Under the pieces are notes generated by a model. The model had not been told where the DNA came from. It saw only the letters and a list, made by a program, of their open reading frames with translations, and did not search any database. Positions 9,866 through 19,239 of a stretch of 39,561 nt of DNA are shown one piece after another (the first letter of the stretch is position 1; each line of letters begins with the position of its first letter). The position numbers and the translations under genes were made by a program. This DNA is from Chara braunii. Lineage: Eukaryota; Streptophyta; Charophyceae; Charales; Characeae. The stretch spans positions 1,744,837-1,784,397 of the forward strand of contig BFEA01000274.1 in NCBI GenBank assembly GCA_003427395.1, written 5' to 3'.

Positions 9866-10002
9866 CTAAATTATATATGTTCACATAGTCCAGACTCCTC
9901 CGTAGACTATTCCCGTCCTTTGTTGAGGGAAATGCTCACCTAATTATATATGTTCACATAGTCTGTAGACTATTCCCGTCCTTGTTGAGGGAAACACTCA
10001 CC
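9866..10002 (+). repeat. Tandem duplication, period about 74 bp
   Basis: AATTATATATGTTCACATAG at 9869 and 9942, each followed by a TAGACTATTCCCGTCCTT...GTTGAGGGAAA segment and CTCACC. The second copy ends just before the TTAA-site MITE at 10017. Confidence 0.75.
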
Positions 10003-10016
10003 GTCTCTTGGCTTAA

Positions 10017-10194
10017 ACCACTAGTACCTTTGCCGTACGGTTTCGACAAGTTTTGGTATACCTCCGAACTTTCAGGAGGCCGGGCCCAACAATGGCTGCT
10101 GTTGATAAATCGGATCGGCGGTTGTCGTTTCATTTCGGCCTCTCCTGAAAGGCTGGAGGCCCAGTATTTTCGAACCGACAAAGGTACCAGTGGT
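10017..10194. mobile_element. TTAA-site foldback MITE, copy 1
   Basis: A 178-bp element with long imperfect inverted repeats starting ACCACTAGTACCTTTGCCG and ending CAAAGGTACCAGTGGT. TTAA flanks both ends (10013-10016 and 10195-10198), as expected of piggyBac-type target choice. Inner arms also pair (CTTTCAGGAGGCC with GGCCTCTCCTGAAAG). It shares the first residues of its ends with the element at 10340. Confidence 0.65.
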
Positions 10195-10339
10195 TTAACG
10201 GACATCTTTCACATCCTGCTTTCTTCTTTTGATTCTCCTACGGATTCCCTACGAAAGATGCTTCGGAAAAAATTAAAACACTCAAAAGAAGAAAACAGAT
10301 GAACAAATAGAGTGCACGATGCTCCACAAGATCCATTAA

Positions 10340-10581
10340 ACCACCAGTACGTTTCCCAGCCATAGCCATTTTTTCAGAGTCATGGCGTACATGCTGCCGC
10401 GACTCTCGGAAAGTACCTGGGTGCCATTTCGCTGAACATCCATCCAGGCAAAACAGGCCTCGCATGTGAACCGTTTTGCCTGTATGGATGTGCCGCAAAA
10501 AGGCGCCTCGATACTTCCCGAGAGTCGCCGCAGCATGCACAACGCGGCTCTGAAAAAATGGCTGGGAAACATACTGGTGGT
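10340..10581. mobile_element. TTAA-site foldback MITE, copy 2
   Basis: A 242-bp near-palindrome. The ends ACCACCAGTACGTTTCCCAG and CTGGGAAACATACTGGTGGT are inverted repeats. The arms continue through GCCATTTTTTCAGAG and GACTCTCG toward a centre near 10462, with CAGGCAAAAC mirrored by GTTTTGCCTG. TTAA flanks both ends (10336-10339 and 10582-10585). No coding frame. On transcription it would form a long hairpin. Confidence 0.72.
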
Positions 10582-10787
10582 TTAAAGTTACTTTTAACTT
10601 TAAATACAAAAAAAAAGAAACGGATGACGACGTGTGAATGCAAGATCATTAGCTGTAGTCACTGGTTTTTGGACTTGTTTCAATTTCAGCGACTTATTTT
10701 TCCACTCTCCTACACATTCCCTACATAAGATCCTTTGGAAGTTGGAAGAGATGAAAATTTGAAAATGGTATACTGCATGATCATCAC

Positions 10788-10885
10788 CTGCCAGCTCTCT
10801 GCGCAGCTCCTGGCCTCCAACCTGGGACGCTGTGTACTCAGGGGCCACTAAAAGCATGAGTGTGGTATTAGCCATCAATGTATAC
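10788..10885 (-). CDS. PSME4: Exon candidate of the PSME4-like gene
   Basis: A 98-bp exon between acceptor TTTCTGCAG (10886-10894) and donor GCAG|GTGATG (10787). It reads YTLMANTTLMLLVAPEYTAS followed by QVGGQELRRELA, then one base that joins in phase with the two leading bases of the 3549-4600 exon, giving ...RRELAD|HFLSSL. The helical Leu/Ala-rich character suits a HEAT solenoid. I cannot align it to PSME4 from memory; the link rests on strand, order, splice sites and phase. Confidence 0.55.
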
Positions 10886-11808
10886 CTGCAGAAAGACGAG
10901 CACCGGATACGTTCACACAATCAAGCAGGATTCTACACTCTGTTTTTTTTTTTTTTTTTTTTTTTTTTTCCCCCTCTCAACTGCATTGCAATCAGACTCG
11001 CTTTCATTCACACTTTTCATGCATGCAAACAGTAGCGCAGCAAACTGGCGACATGCGCCCACTCAAAACTCAGAGATATGGCAACCCAGATACGAGTTCA
11101 CTTTCAATGGCTATGGCGACTCAGCGCCCAAACAACTCTGTTCGCATACCCCGGATCACCCTGGATATCCCACACGCGTTACTCTGCACTCACACACACA
11201 CCCTACACGCTAACTCTAGCTATGGCGGCTATGGCCGCAACTACCCTATCGCTATGCTACGCTCCTTCTCTCTCGCCCACTTCAGCTCCGGGCTCACTGC
11301 AGACCTCCTTGCACAAGTCGCTGTGGCAGCGCTTCCGCATGGCTCACGCAGGAATCAATGAATGACTGAGCGCTGCCTCTTGATTTATACTTCTGAAGCT
11401 CGTTGGTCTGCCCTTTTCCCATCGGCCCATGGTGCTCACAGTCCCTCGCGGTACTTGCTGGACTGGACTGGGACTGATGGACCTTACCGCTGACTGCTTA
11501 GGGACTCACTGCTAACCTACTAAAGTCGTACTGCAATCGCTCTGCAGTTCGTCCACCACTTGATTCACCACTTGCCCACTTGCCGACCTTCAAGAAGGCT
11601 ACAGCTAAGACTTCTAGACTTCGCTAAGACCTCTATTCGACAGACCTACAGATCAAACCCCTACGACCTACAGACCTATGACAGCTGCTTAGTAGTACAC
11701 AGGTCACGTGTTTAACTCTCGGGGTCTACACAGGTACTGTACACGGTGGGGTAAGGACTAGGGATCGAGCCCTGGGATATGCGTCTGCTACTGCAAGAAG
11801 GTGAAAAC

Positions 11809-11905
11809 CGTTTCAGCATCTGGATTTCAGCTTGGGTCTGCACCACCTCAGCTTGTAGTGCACCTGCTCGGCCGTTTGTCGTGCAAACGTGGCATAGTTT
11901 CCTCT
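11809..11905 (-). CDS. PSME4: Exon candidate of the PSME4-like gene
   Basis: A 97-bp exon after acceptor CCTTTGCAG (11906-11914). The frame reads RKLCHVCTTNGRAGALQAEV and on to QAEIQMLKR. The only phase-compatible donor that I favour is AACG|GTTTTC (11808), which is weak; other GTs nearby give other phases. With this donor both neighbouring joins keep the frame open. The helix-rich sequence suits the same protein. Its 3' edge is uncertain. Confidence 0.4.
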
Positions 11906-11955
11906 CTGCAAAGGAGATTCGTTGAAGTTCAAGCACTACGAGTCGCACTTGCAAC

Positions 11956-12377
11956 CTTCCACCTACCATTTTCCACACAAACACAATGACCGGTCATCTT
12001 GCCTGCATCGCACCGGAAAGATACCTTGTGTTCATTCATGACCAGATTGCATTGATAGCTTATACCCATCTATGATGCAATCTGGTGAGGAACAGTTCAC
12101 TTCAGCGCGTTAGGGGGAATTAGGGTAGGACGAAAATGGAGTGNCGTGTGGAAAAAAAAAAGAACACTTCCACCTACCATTTTCCCCACAAACACAATGA
12201 CCGGTCATCTTGCCTGCATCGCACCGGAAAGATACCTTGTGTACATTCATGACCAGATTGCATTGATAGCTTATACCCATCTATGATGCAATCTGGTGAG
12301 GAACAGTTCACTTCAGCGCGTTAGGGGGAATTAGGGTAGGACGAAAATGGAGTGCCGTGTGGAAAAAAAAAAGAACA
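11956..12377 (+). repeat. Tandem duplication, 211-bp unit, two copies
   Basis: Copy 1 (11956-12166) and copy 2 (12167-12377) are almost identical, including a 10-A run at each end and one ambiguous base in copy 1 (12144). Each unit contains a 12-bp perfect inverted repeat, ACCAGATTGCAT/ATGCAATCTGGT, around a 22-base loop (12041-12086 and 12252-12297). High identity implies a recent duplication or an assembly duplicate. It lies in the intron between the 11809 and 12813 exons. Confidence 0.85.
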
Positions 12378-12812
12378 GTTCACTTCAGTGCAGCATGGAC
12401 TGTATACCCCGACTCCACTCAATCCAATCATCAGCCCAGGGACTAGCCCCTTGAACTGGAAAAATCATTCCCACGCATTATTGCAAGGTCAATCATCCAT
12501 CTCTAAGTGGATTCTACACGCATGTTATGGAAGTCTAACAACTTTAACCTTGGAAGTCAAACAACTTTAACCAGCAAACTCCGCAAAAGAGATACTCCAA
12601 CAAATACAAAAGTGACTCAAGTGAGTTAGGATACCAGATTGTGACAGGCATTACATGCTTGCTCCTTCACTTTGTGATAGGCATCGCGTGTTTACTCTTT
12701 CACCTTCTTTACAACCACTTCCACAATTCACCTCAGAAGAGCTGAAACATTATTCTGAGTCGGCCGCACAGAAAACGACTTCGCACCATTAGGATGCACA
12801 CTTGCGCCGCAC

Positions 12813-12961
12813 CTGTGTGGTGCGCTGTGCCGCCTGCTGTGCAGTGCACGATCTCTCCATGCATGCGCACCAACTCAGCCTTGGACGTGCACAGGTGCTG
12901 TGGACCATGTGGTGGGCACCACTGTGTGCTCTCGGTGGCCGAGGCAGATAACGTGCGCATA
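12813..12961 (-). CDS. PSME4: Exon candidate of the PSME4-like gene
   Basis: A 149-bp exon between acceptor GTCCAG (12962-12967) and donor CACACAG|GTGCGG (12812). The frame is MRTLSASATESTQWCPPHGP then QHLCTSKAELVRMHGEIVHC and a short Gly/Ala/His tail. It joins in phase to the exon at 13788 (CG plus T) and to that at 11809 (G plus AG). No homology is recognised from memory. The plus-strand frame over the same bases is Cys-rich and less protein-like. Confidence 0.42.
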
Positions 12962-13381
12962 CTGGACAGTGTGTTTACAGCTTTACACTGTCACAGGAAT
13001 CAGCCCTTTTTCCACCCAACTGCATACGTAGACTCAGAAAAGCACAATTGTGAATCATCATTTATGGCCAAACTTCGAAAAACAATTTACGCCTTGAAAA
13101 AATAGTCTATGCTTTGACACACCCTGTGCCTTAACCCCCTATGGACTGGTTTCTTCAGCCCTTCTTTTCATGTGTGCTAAATGTTTCCATTATTGCTACC
13201 AGGGGAAGCAGGACCAGGGGGTTCATCTGGAAAAACGCTTGAGCAAAAACGTGGTCGAATACTGTGTTTTTTCAACTTCTTTTTCTTTCACTTTTTCTGA
13301 AACGGGGTCCAACTGTGCTCACCAAGAGCAGTCGGACTCTGGCTTTACTATCTTCGAGTTCGGCAATGGTTTGCCAAAAGG

Positions 13382-13416
13382 GGATTTTTTTTTTTTGGGG
13401 GGGGGGGGGGGGGGCA
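13382..13416 (+). repeat. Homopolymer T then G tract
   Basis: A run of T is followed directly by a run of about 18 G. Such tracts are prone to length error, so frames crossing this point should not be trusted. Confidence 0.9.
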
Positions 13417-13787
13417 TGAACAGGATTTACAGGGGCATACCTTAACTCTTATTTCCTACTTTAATTTTAACTTGGAATTGGTTAAGGAATTTCGAAGAGA
13501 CCCTTGGCCCAAAGTTGTGTATATTGCAATTCCAATTCCACCACACATTCTGTTTGTTATTCTTATTTTTTGATATTTTCAATTTTTTTTGACAATTTTT
13601 TAATTTTTAAATGTTCTAAGCCCTGGGACTGCCTGGGACCCCGCACGGACCTCACCTGGCTGGCTAGGCCCACCCGGGTACCAAGGCCAGCCTGGGTCAC
13701 CCGGGGACCAGCCCTGTTTGAACCATGAATTCAATGTCCACTACACTTCCCATTTCCTATATGCTGCTTGCACTGCCTTCCACTTAC

Positions 13788-13942
13788 CGCCAGTGTACGG
13801 TTTCCGGCGCGTGTGAAACCATGTCACGGACTTTGCCAACCAACTCCCTGTAACTCACAAGGTCAGACTTTCCATCACTGGATCTTTTGTGCCATGGACG
13901 GCCAGGTACTCCCCCGTATCGCAGAACAAAGAACATGAACAG
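13788..13942 (-). CDS. PSME4: Exon candidate, likely the same PSME4-like gene
   Basis: The donor is consensus, TGGCG|GTAAGT (13787). The frame reads LFMFFVLRYGGVPGRPWHKR followed by SSDGKSDLVSYRELVGKVRD and MVSHAPETVHWR, clearly protein-like. I place the acceptor at TGTGCAG (13943-13949), phase 0. However, the codons just upstream (DAFTAGCESVQ) also look coding, so the exon may start up to about 35 bases earlier, where an in-frame TGA near 13970 and no AG make the boundary unclear. Upstream exons were not identified; they may lie beyond the gypsy element or outside the window. Confidence 0.5.
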
Positions 13943-14340
13943 CTGCACAGATTCACAACCAGCAGTGAAGGCATCAACATATCAGGTTAACTTCCCGTGT
14001 GTGTTGCCTCTGTGTTTGGAACTCAGTAGAAGGTAGTTTTCCGATCGGGTTTTGGGGTTTAGGAGGTGATGCATCTGCAGAAGATGTGAAAGAGAAGCTA
14101 CCCAGAAACCATGGACAGCTATGAAGTAGGCAGATGGCCAAAATAACCTCGAGGCTCGGTCAAAATTAGGTGCAAAACTGGAAAGGCATTGAGCTGAAGA
14201 AGATGACAAAGGACAAAGTTGCAACTCTTGAAAGATTGGCTTTCTGGAGACTGGAGTCGAGCATAGGTTGCCTAGCTGATGACTGGCTCAGATGGAGAAA
14301 CAGGTAAAGCTGTGACCGGAGAAATCGAGTTCCGGAACGG
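13943..14340. other. No gene seen
   Basis: Upstream of the last exon candidate there are only short frames. A minus-strand frame at 13982-14224 lacks splice support or recognisable motifs. Confidence 0.3.
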
Positions 14341-14354
14341 CAATCTTAAACCAT

Positions 14355-14400
14355 CCGTTGTGTTGGCTCCGGGTATCGGTCTGGCTGAACATTGATAAAA
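14355..14400 (+). repeat. SINE tail fragment
   Basis: CCGTTGTGTTGGCTCCGGGT followed by ATCGGTCTGGCT matches, with one change, the sequence just after the tRNA-like head of the SINE at 14500. This copy has lost its head. Confidence 0.55.
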
Positions 14401-14499
14401 TGCACCAACAGTGTACGAGCTGACGTGTAAGTCCTTGTTGCAACCGCGCTGGGGTGGGCTGAATGTCACGACCGGTATGGCTTCAGTTTTGAACACTGA

Positions 14500-14631
14500 G
14501 TCACGGTTGCAGTGGTAAGGCATCTGGCTGTTATGGCCGAGGTCACCAGTTCAATTCCGTTGTGTTGGCTCCGGGTATCGATCTGGCTCTACACCGACAA
14601 AATTTACCCACATCCGTCGAGTTATACGACC
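14500..14631 (+). mobile_element. tRNA-derived SINE-like element (Asn-tRNA-like head)
   Basis: GGTTGCAGTGGTAAGG at 14505-14520 sits where an A box is expected. GGCTGTTATGGCC resembles the anticodon arm of tRNA-Asn (GGCTGTTAACC). GTTCAATTCC at 14549-14558 is a decayed B box. The tail carries the same CCGTTGTGTTGGCTCC block as 14355. A mariner-type MITE at 14632 lies directly after or within its tail. Confidence 0.5.
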
Positions 14632-14741
14632 TACCGTCGTCACCTAAATAGAACGCATGCTCATTGTTGAAGTATCTAGACCGAAAGTAAAACCCAAATA
14701 CAGCTATGATGGACATGCACTCTATGATAGTGAAGATGGTA
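14632..14741. mobile_element. 109-bp mariner-type MITE, copy A
   Basis: A 110-bp near-palindrome from TACCGTCGTCACC to GTGAAGATGGTA. TA at each end is consistent with Tc1/mariner-type target duplication. The ends and the AAATAGAACGCATG block pair imperfectly across the element. Copies B and C have nearly the same length. Confidence 0.6.
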
Positions 14742-15051
14742 GCTAAGCGCCAGAGGCCCGTCAATTCATCCTCGAAGACTACAACATTGTCCAGGAAATC
14801 AGATTTTAGCCAATGGCTGTTTAGCTCGATCTGCACAAAAGAGGGAGTGGTTGCATCCCGTGCGGATGCAAGTCCTCGGTCAAAATGCTATAAATGGGAA
14901 TGTATGTTCTTATATCATTTGATCAGGCCTTCGTGATTGGTGCACATTGCACATCCTTAACCAGAGCAGGCCGAGGTGTGAGTACAAATACACTTCTTGC
15001 GGGCATACAGAGAAACAAATAAGGACATCGCTATACGGCCACCACATGTGA

Positions 15052-15073
15052 CCGGGGCAAGACCTTGCCCCGG
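15052..15073. repeat. Perfect 10-bp inverted repeat
   Basis: CCGGGGCAAG and CTTGCCCCGG are separated by two bases. Being GC-rich with a tiny loop, it would form a strong cruciform or hairpin. No T-run or gene context gives it a role. Confidence 0.6.
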
Positions 15074-15245
15074 AAGTCGAGAGGATGATATTCTAGTGTG
15101 GACTATACCAAGAGCTTTTCTCCTTTTTTTCTTTTATTACCTTGAATATGGGGAGAGATTCGAGTTTTCTTTTTCTCTTTCATGGGTGAGGAATCTGAGG
15201 ATACTCCCATCTGTTTAGCGGCGTGTCAGTCCAGAGTGCACCGAA

Positions 15246-15740
15246 ATGAGCAAACGGTTGGGTTTTTCAAATCTTTTAAATTTGTGTGAGGCACAAGGCC
15301 TCGATAAGCCGTACCGGGCCCTTATTTGCAACAGGTCGGCCGCCCTAAGTGAAGGCAGGCTCGACAGACGACAAGAGGCCTATTTTGGACTACTTCGCAA
15401 CTGGGGTAAAATTCACGCAGTTGCGGAGCACCAGTTGGTTGAAGGCGCCCAGTCCCTGGCCTCCTTTATCAAATGTATCTCGGTCAGACCCTGGGCGAGA
15501 TACGCAGCATGGACCCAACTCAGACTATAGGAAGTCGGGCACTGGTAACTGTCGGTGGCCTGGGTCTGATTCGTTTGGACTGAGGCTCAGCCTCCCTGGG
15601 CCTACCGGAAGCTTCTGGGCCGGGGCCCAGTACCGCAGCACAGCACGCAGCAGCAGGCCACTTCGATATAGGGAAGGGCCTCCCACGCATTGGACATTCG
15701 GACACTGCCTGCATGCTGCGCAAACGCTGCTGCGCTAACG
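15246..15740 (+). other. Unassigned open frames, coding status unclear
   Basis: Two overlapping plus-strand frames (94 and 129 codons) have balanced composition. The first includes GLDKPYRALICNRSAALSEG. I recognise no family, see no clear splice sites and cannot tell gene from chance in this GC-richer stretch. Confidence 0.2.
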
Positions 15741-16029
15741 CTGGCCAGGCTCATGCGCTCACGGGCGAGCTAGAAGGAGCAGGCAGCCATAGCTGAGCTG
15801 CGCTGCTGTATGCAGGATGGGGTGCATGGTGGTCCTTGGGTGGAAGTGGCATCTGTGAGTTGGGGAACGAGGTTGAGTGATACGAGAGACATACCTGGTG
15901 CTTGAGGCGTGCGGCATTGGCCGAGATCTGCTCGTACTTGGGAAGCTATTGACGTCATCAGCGGCATTGTAGTATAGGCTAGATAGGATCTGCCATTCGT
16001 GGTCTGGGCGCTGAGCGCCAGATAGGATA

Positions 16030-16356
16030 TCAACATTGGTTCTTCGTTGATGATGATGAGACTATTCCAGCATTGTCAATTATGAGCTTTTGGTGTGCTC
16101 TTATTTGGTGAAACTCATGATGCAATTCTGCTATTGGTTCGAGGTCACGACTATCTGGTGTTATGTGTATGATGCTGTTTGATTTCTGAAGTTCGCTATT
16201 GCGCATCTTCCTTGCATTTGAAAATGCTTCTCTATAGACCCTTTTGGGCCTATTCTGAGGAGCGTCAGGACAGTCTCCCCACCGCTGCCAGGTCATAAAA
16301 CAGAATACCATCTCACCCAGACCATGTTGCAGAAGGGTACACCACTCAGCTCTCAA
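16030..16356 (-). other. Unassigned 108-codon open frame
   Basis: This minus-strand frame ends in a stop at 16030 and includes RPKRVYREAFSNARKMRNSE. It is moderately charged, with no recognised motif. It could be an exon or part of a decayed retroelement. Confidence 0.2.
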
Positions 16357-16627
16357 TACACGGACCTGGATTAGAATCCTGAAGACAAGTCGAACAAAAT
16401 AACTCTTGAATTGCCTGTCACTGGTCAGTTTGATAGTGACACCTCAAGGCTGTTGGCCCTTCTAGAAACAGATTCTTATTAATGCTCAGATTGAGTCAGA
16501 CATGAAAACCCCCGTGCGAACCTCGAGAACAAGTAGAGAAAGTAGTCGTTATGAGAGGCCTCTGATGCTGGCCAATAGTTGCTTTACCTCACCAATGGAA
16601 CCTTGAGCCTTCACCGTCTCATGATGA

Positions 16628-16734
16628 GCACTGCGCACACACACACACACAGAGTACCACATAATCAACACAGTGCAATGGAGCCACCATTCCGCCCCCC
16701 TCTTTGCCGCTCAACACACACACACACACACACA
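16628..16734. repeat. Two short (AC)n microsatellites
   Basis: (AC)n runs lie at about 16634-16652 and 16712-16734, with no gene between them. Confidence 0.85.
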
Positions 16735-17016
16735 GTGAAAGTCTGACAAAATAGTCTGGCACAGTCATGCTTTTTTCGTGGAGTTCTGTTTAGCAACCAC
16801 GACGATGCACACGTACACACCAATTGAACTCCAAGCAAAGGCTTTAAAAGATGTACGACGCATGCAGCATTCTTTTCTTGTTTCGAACACGCAGTCATTT
16901 ATAGATATCGCAGCTGTAATGTCTCAGGTTTACAACACCTACATCACGATGCCATAATGAAGCTTTTCTGATGCCTGTTTCTGTTTGGGAGGCACAACAA
17001 AGGCCTCTTTACTTAT

Positions 17017-17078
17017 CAAATGATGAAGGGAGAGAGCTAGACCAGAATACTCTTTCAAATGATGAAGGGAGAGAGCTA
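17017..17078 (+). repeat. Direct repeat of about 22 bp
   Basis: TCAAATGATGAAGGGAGAGA and the following GCTA occur twice (about 17017-17039 and 17055-17078). The second copy abuts mariner-type MITE copy B. Confidence 0.75.
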
Positions 17079-17185
17079 CCGTCTTCACCTGAATAGAACG
17101 CCCAGTCATTATAGCTGCATTTGGCCCAACTTTCAGTCCAGATGCAGCGATAATGACAGGGCGTTCTATTCGGGTGAAGAAGGCA
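17077..17185. mobile_element. 109-bp mariner-type MITE, copy B
   Basis: The best-preserved copy. The left arm TACCGTCTTCACCTGAATAG continues AACGCCCAGTCATTATAGCTGCAT. The right arm is its near-perfect complement, starting ATGCAGCGATAATGACAGGG and ending GGGTGAAGAAGGCA. The right terminal TA has decayed to CA. A hairpin of about 45 bp would form if transcribed. Confidence 0.72.
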
Positions 17186-17323
17186 GAGCAAAATTAGACA
17201 GATGGCTGACGGGAAAATGGTTAGTTGTAGACAGTTGCTGATGCAGAAAGAGAACCTGCGAGGGAGAAGCAATGCTATCATTCATTATGGAATAGTTTTC
17301 CATTTCACAGAAGAAGAAGCAGG

Positions 17324-17328
17324 GTAGA
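17324..17328. repeat. 5-bp target-site duplication, left copy
   Basis: GTAGA here and again at 25583-25587, directly outside both LTR ends; 5 bp is the usual length for Ty3/gypsy integrase. Confidence 0.85.
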
Positions 17329-18214
17329 TGTTGCATACCGTAACCGTGCAGACCAGAACAAGAACCGACCTCTCTCACATAGTACAAGATAGCACAGCGG
17401 AAGGCTAAAATACCAATGATCAGACCAATCAATGTCACAATGCAGACCAAACATACATCATCGACATCGCAAGGTGTGAAGGGGCCTGGCGCTCACACAG
17501 GAAGAATGTGCCAGTCCCAAAGCATACACAGACGAAGAAGAGGGGGAAGATGGGAATGTCGTCAACACCAAGTCTTCGATATAGACCCCAAATAATCCCT
17601 CGTCCAATGTCTCGGTCCCAATGTCGAGTCTGAATCCAAATATCGTCAAATCTCAAAGTCGCAAATCTGTCTCTTTCCCGTAGTCTGTAGCTGCTGAGAA
17701 GTCAGGTAGCGAGAGGGTGAGGGAGAGATGGTGGACTTAAGAGGAGGAAGGCCAGGGATACTTACCTATGGCGCCATAGCTCCAGCTTCGTCGATGTACC
17801 TGCAACAAGGCGCCACCTTCACAGGTTAGTACGCTAGCTACTACTACTGCAGCGGCCGGATCCTGAAGACTGCCTCCTGCACTGCCCGTGAAGTGCCTGT
17901 GAACTGCCTGCAGCCTGCAGGGCGGACCAGTACTATATAGTGCTGGTCCGGCTGGGAGGCTGCTCTTGCCCATGCCGAATCGTGCCAGACCCTGACGTTG
18001 AAGTTCAAACAAAGGTTGTCTTGAAACGGTACTAAAAATGGCCTGCGCTTAACCCTGGTCTGGCGCCTAAGTTTCGGGACAGGTCGACTTTATGAGGGCC
18101 TGAAAATGGCCCTCCTTTTTAGGGTTTTAGGCTGAAACGACACAGGGCCTGGAGGGCCCTTATTTTCCGTCTGGTCGGGCCCTGCAGGCCCGTGTGGATG
18201 TGCAGTATGCCACA
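17329..18214 (-). repeat. 3' LTR of the gypsy element
   Basis: Matches 24542-25582 along its whole length except for the inverted block and extra CT-rich sequence. It is 886 bp against 1041 bp for the 5' LTR. The block at about 17748-17832 is reverse-complemented relative to 25017-25107. A GGACCAGTACTATATAGTGC stretch (17922 onward), a small inverted repeat with a TATA-like core on both strands, may be a promoter element. Confidence 0.93.
17748..17832 (-). other. Splice-like module in the 3' LTR (element-sense orientation)
   Basis: On the minus strand this block reads GTACTAAC (perfect branch-point motif), then a pyrimidine-containing stretch to CTTGTTGCAG (acceptor-like), 34 bases, and TAG|GTAAGT (donor-like). 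In the other LTR the same block is in the opposite orientation. The 34-37-base centre, read in one frame, gives VHRRSWSYGA, with no known role. It could be a captured micro-exon or a splicing control element; both are inference. Confidence 0.55.
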
Positions 18215-18227
18215 CCCTCCCCTCCTT
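18215..18227 (-). other. Polypurine tract
   Basis: On the minus strand AAGGAGGGGAGGG ends exactly where the 3' LTR begins (TGTGGC at 18214), as required for plus-strand DNA priming in LTR elements. Confidence 0.88.
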
Positions 18228-18239
18228 GAAAGACCGAGC

Positions 18240-19235
18240 TTACCTGCGAGGACGAAGCTGCCTGTCGGAGGGAGGGACCAAAGTCCGGGTGGGAGGGGCA
18301 GGTCGTGAAGCTTCTTTAGCTAGTCTTTGTCGTTCGTAGTGAGCGTGGAACAGCGGTGTGGATACTTGCAAATCTGCTCGTGAAATCCATCGAGTGTTGT
18401 CAGGGTCGCATGCTTTGAAGGTAACTTCGTACTGTCGAGGCTTGTTGTCGTACTTGCGATCCGTGATGACCCGGTCGACTTCCTGATGACCATCCATAGA
18501 CGGAGGTTCTTACGATCGTCGGCCCGGGAAATCGTCGCTCTTAGCTGGTGTGTATGTCGCCAGCTTCGAGGCGTGAAAGACTGGATGGACTGGCAGATGC
18601 GGAGGGATGTCGATCACAAAAGATGGGCCGCCGGGCTCGTCGCCTGCGGCTGAAAGGACGGTCCATGGTCCAAACCACTTGGGGAGTAGTTTGTGTGAAA
18701 CATCCTGTTCGAGCGCAAACTCTTCCGCGGAGACCCAANCCAGATCACCGGCGCGGATGGCACATGGCACGGGATGTTGGCTTGCTGCTGCATGCGGACT
18801 TGAGCATTTTGCATGTTCGCACGGGCTTGAGTCAACAATTACCTGTACTTCCGAATGGAGGCGGGAGACCAAGCGACGTCTATGTCGGCAGTTCGTGGGA
18901 GGAGAAGATCAGCGAAGATACGGCCTTTCCCGCCACCGTGGTGCAACTCGAATGGAGTCACGTCGATCGCAACGAAATGTTGTAGGCGAACTCGATGTCG
19001 GAGAGGCGGTCAACGCAATCCTTCTGATCCGGACGGATGAGCGTACGAAGCATCATTTGAGCGGTTTGATGTGCCCGCTCCATTTGCCCGTCCGTTTGTG
19101 GATGCCGAGCCGAACTTGGTTTCATTTTGGAGCCGAATTCCTGCATGAGAGAAGTCCAGAATGCCGACATGAAACGAGTGTCGGGGTCGCTAACGATGTC
19201 TTACGGTACACCATGGCTGCAAATCCAGCCGGTGT
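18240..19235 (-). pseudogene. Integrase C-terminal half and chromodomain, decayed
   Basis: From high to low coordinate: WICSHGVP, an in-frame stop, then IVSDPDTRF, HPQTDGQMERAHQTAQMMLR carrying the integrase catalytic Glu, the DRLSDIEFAYN segment, frameshifts, PKWFGPWTVLSA with the GP-W/Y-type module, and after another stop the tail VDRVITDRKYDNKPRQYEV ... TRWISRADL. The tail has the layout of a retrotransposon chromodomain, which steers integration to modified histones. The frame ends at TAA (18240), 12 bases from the polypurine tract. One ambiguous base lies at 18739. The integrase N-terminal half is on the other strand. Confidence 0.85.
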
Positions 19236-19239
19236 GCTA

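Larger units (their letters stand above)
4601..10787 (-). other. Proposed 6.2-kb PSME4 intron full of repeats
   Basis: If the exon at 10788-10885 belongs to the gene, this whole stretch is one intron, phase 1 on both sides. It contains a hairpin (5468-5506), a (GA)n tract, antisense U6 fragments (6445-7137), tandem duplications, a possible LTR-element stub (7570-8946), a GC-rich repeat block (8919-9320) and two TTAA-site MITEs. None of its open frames looks like a conserved exon. Confidence 0.5.

Noticed and set aside
14274-14312. Hammerhead-like CTGATGACTGG...GAGAAAC
   Set aside because: The required G-C pair at the base of stem II is missing and stems I and III do not form.
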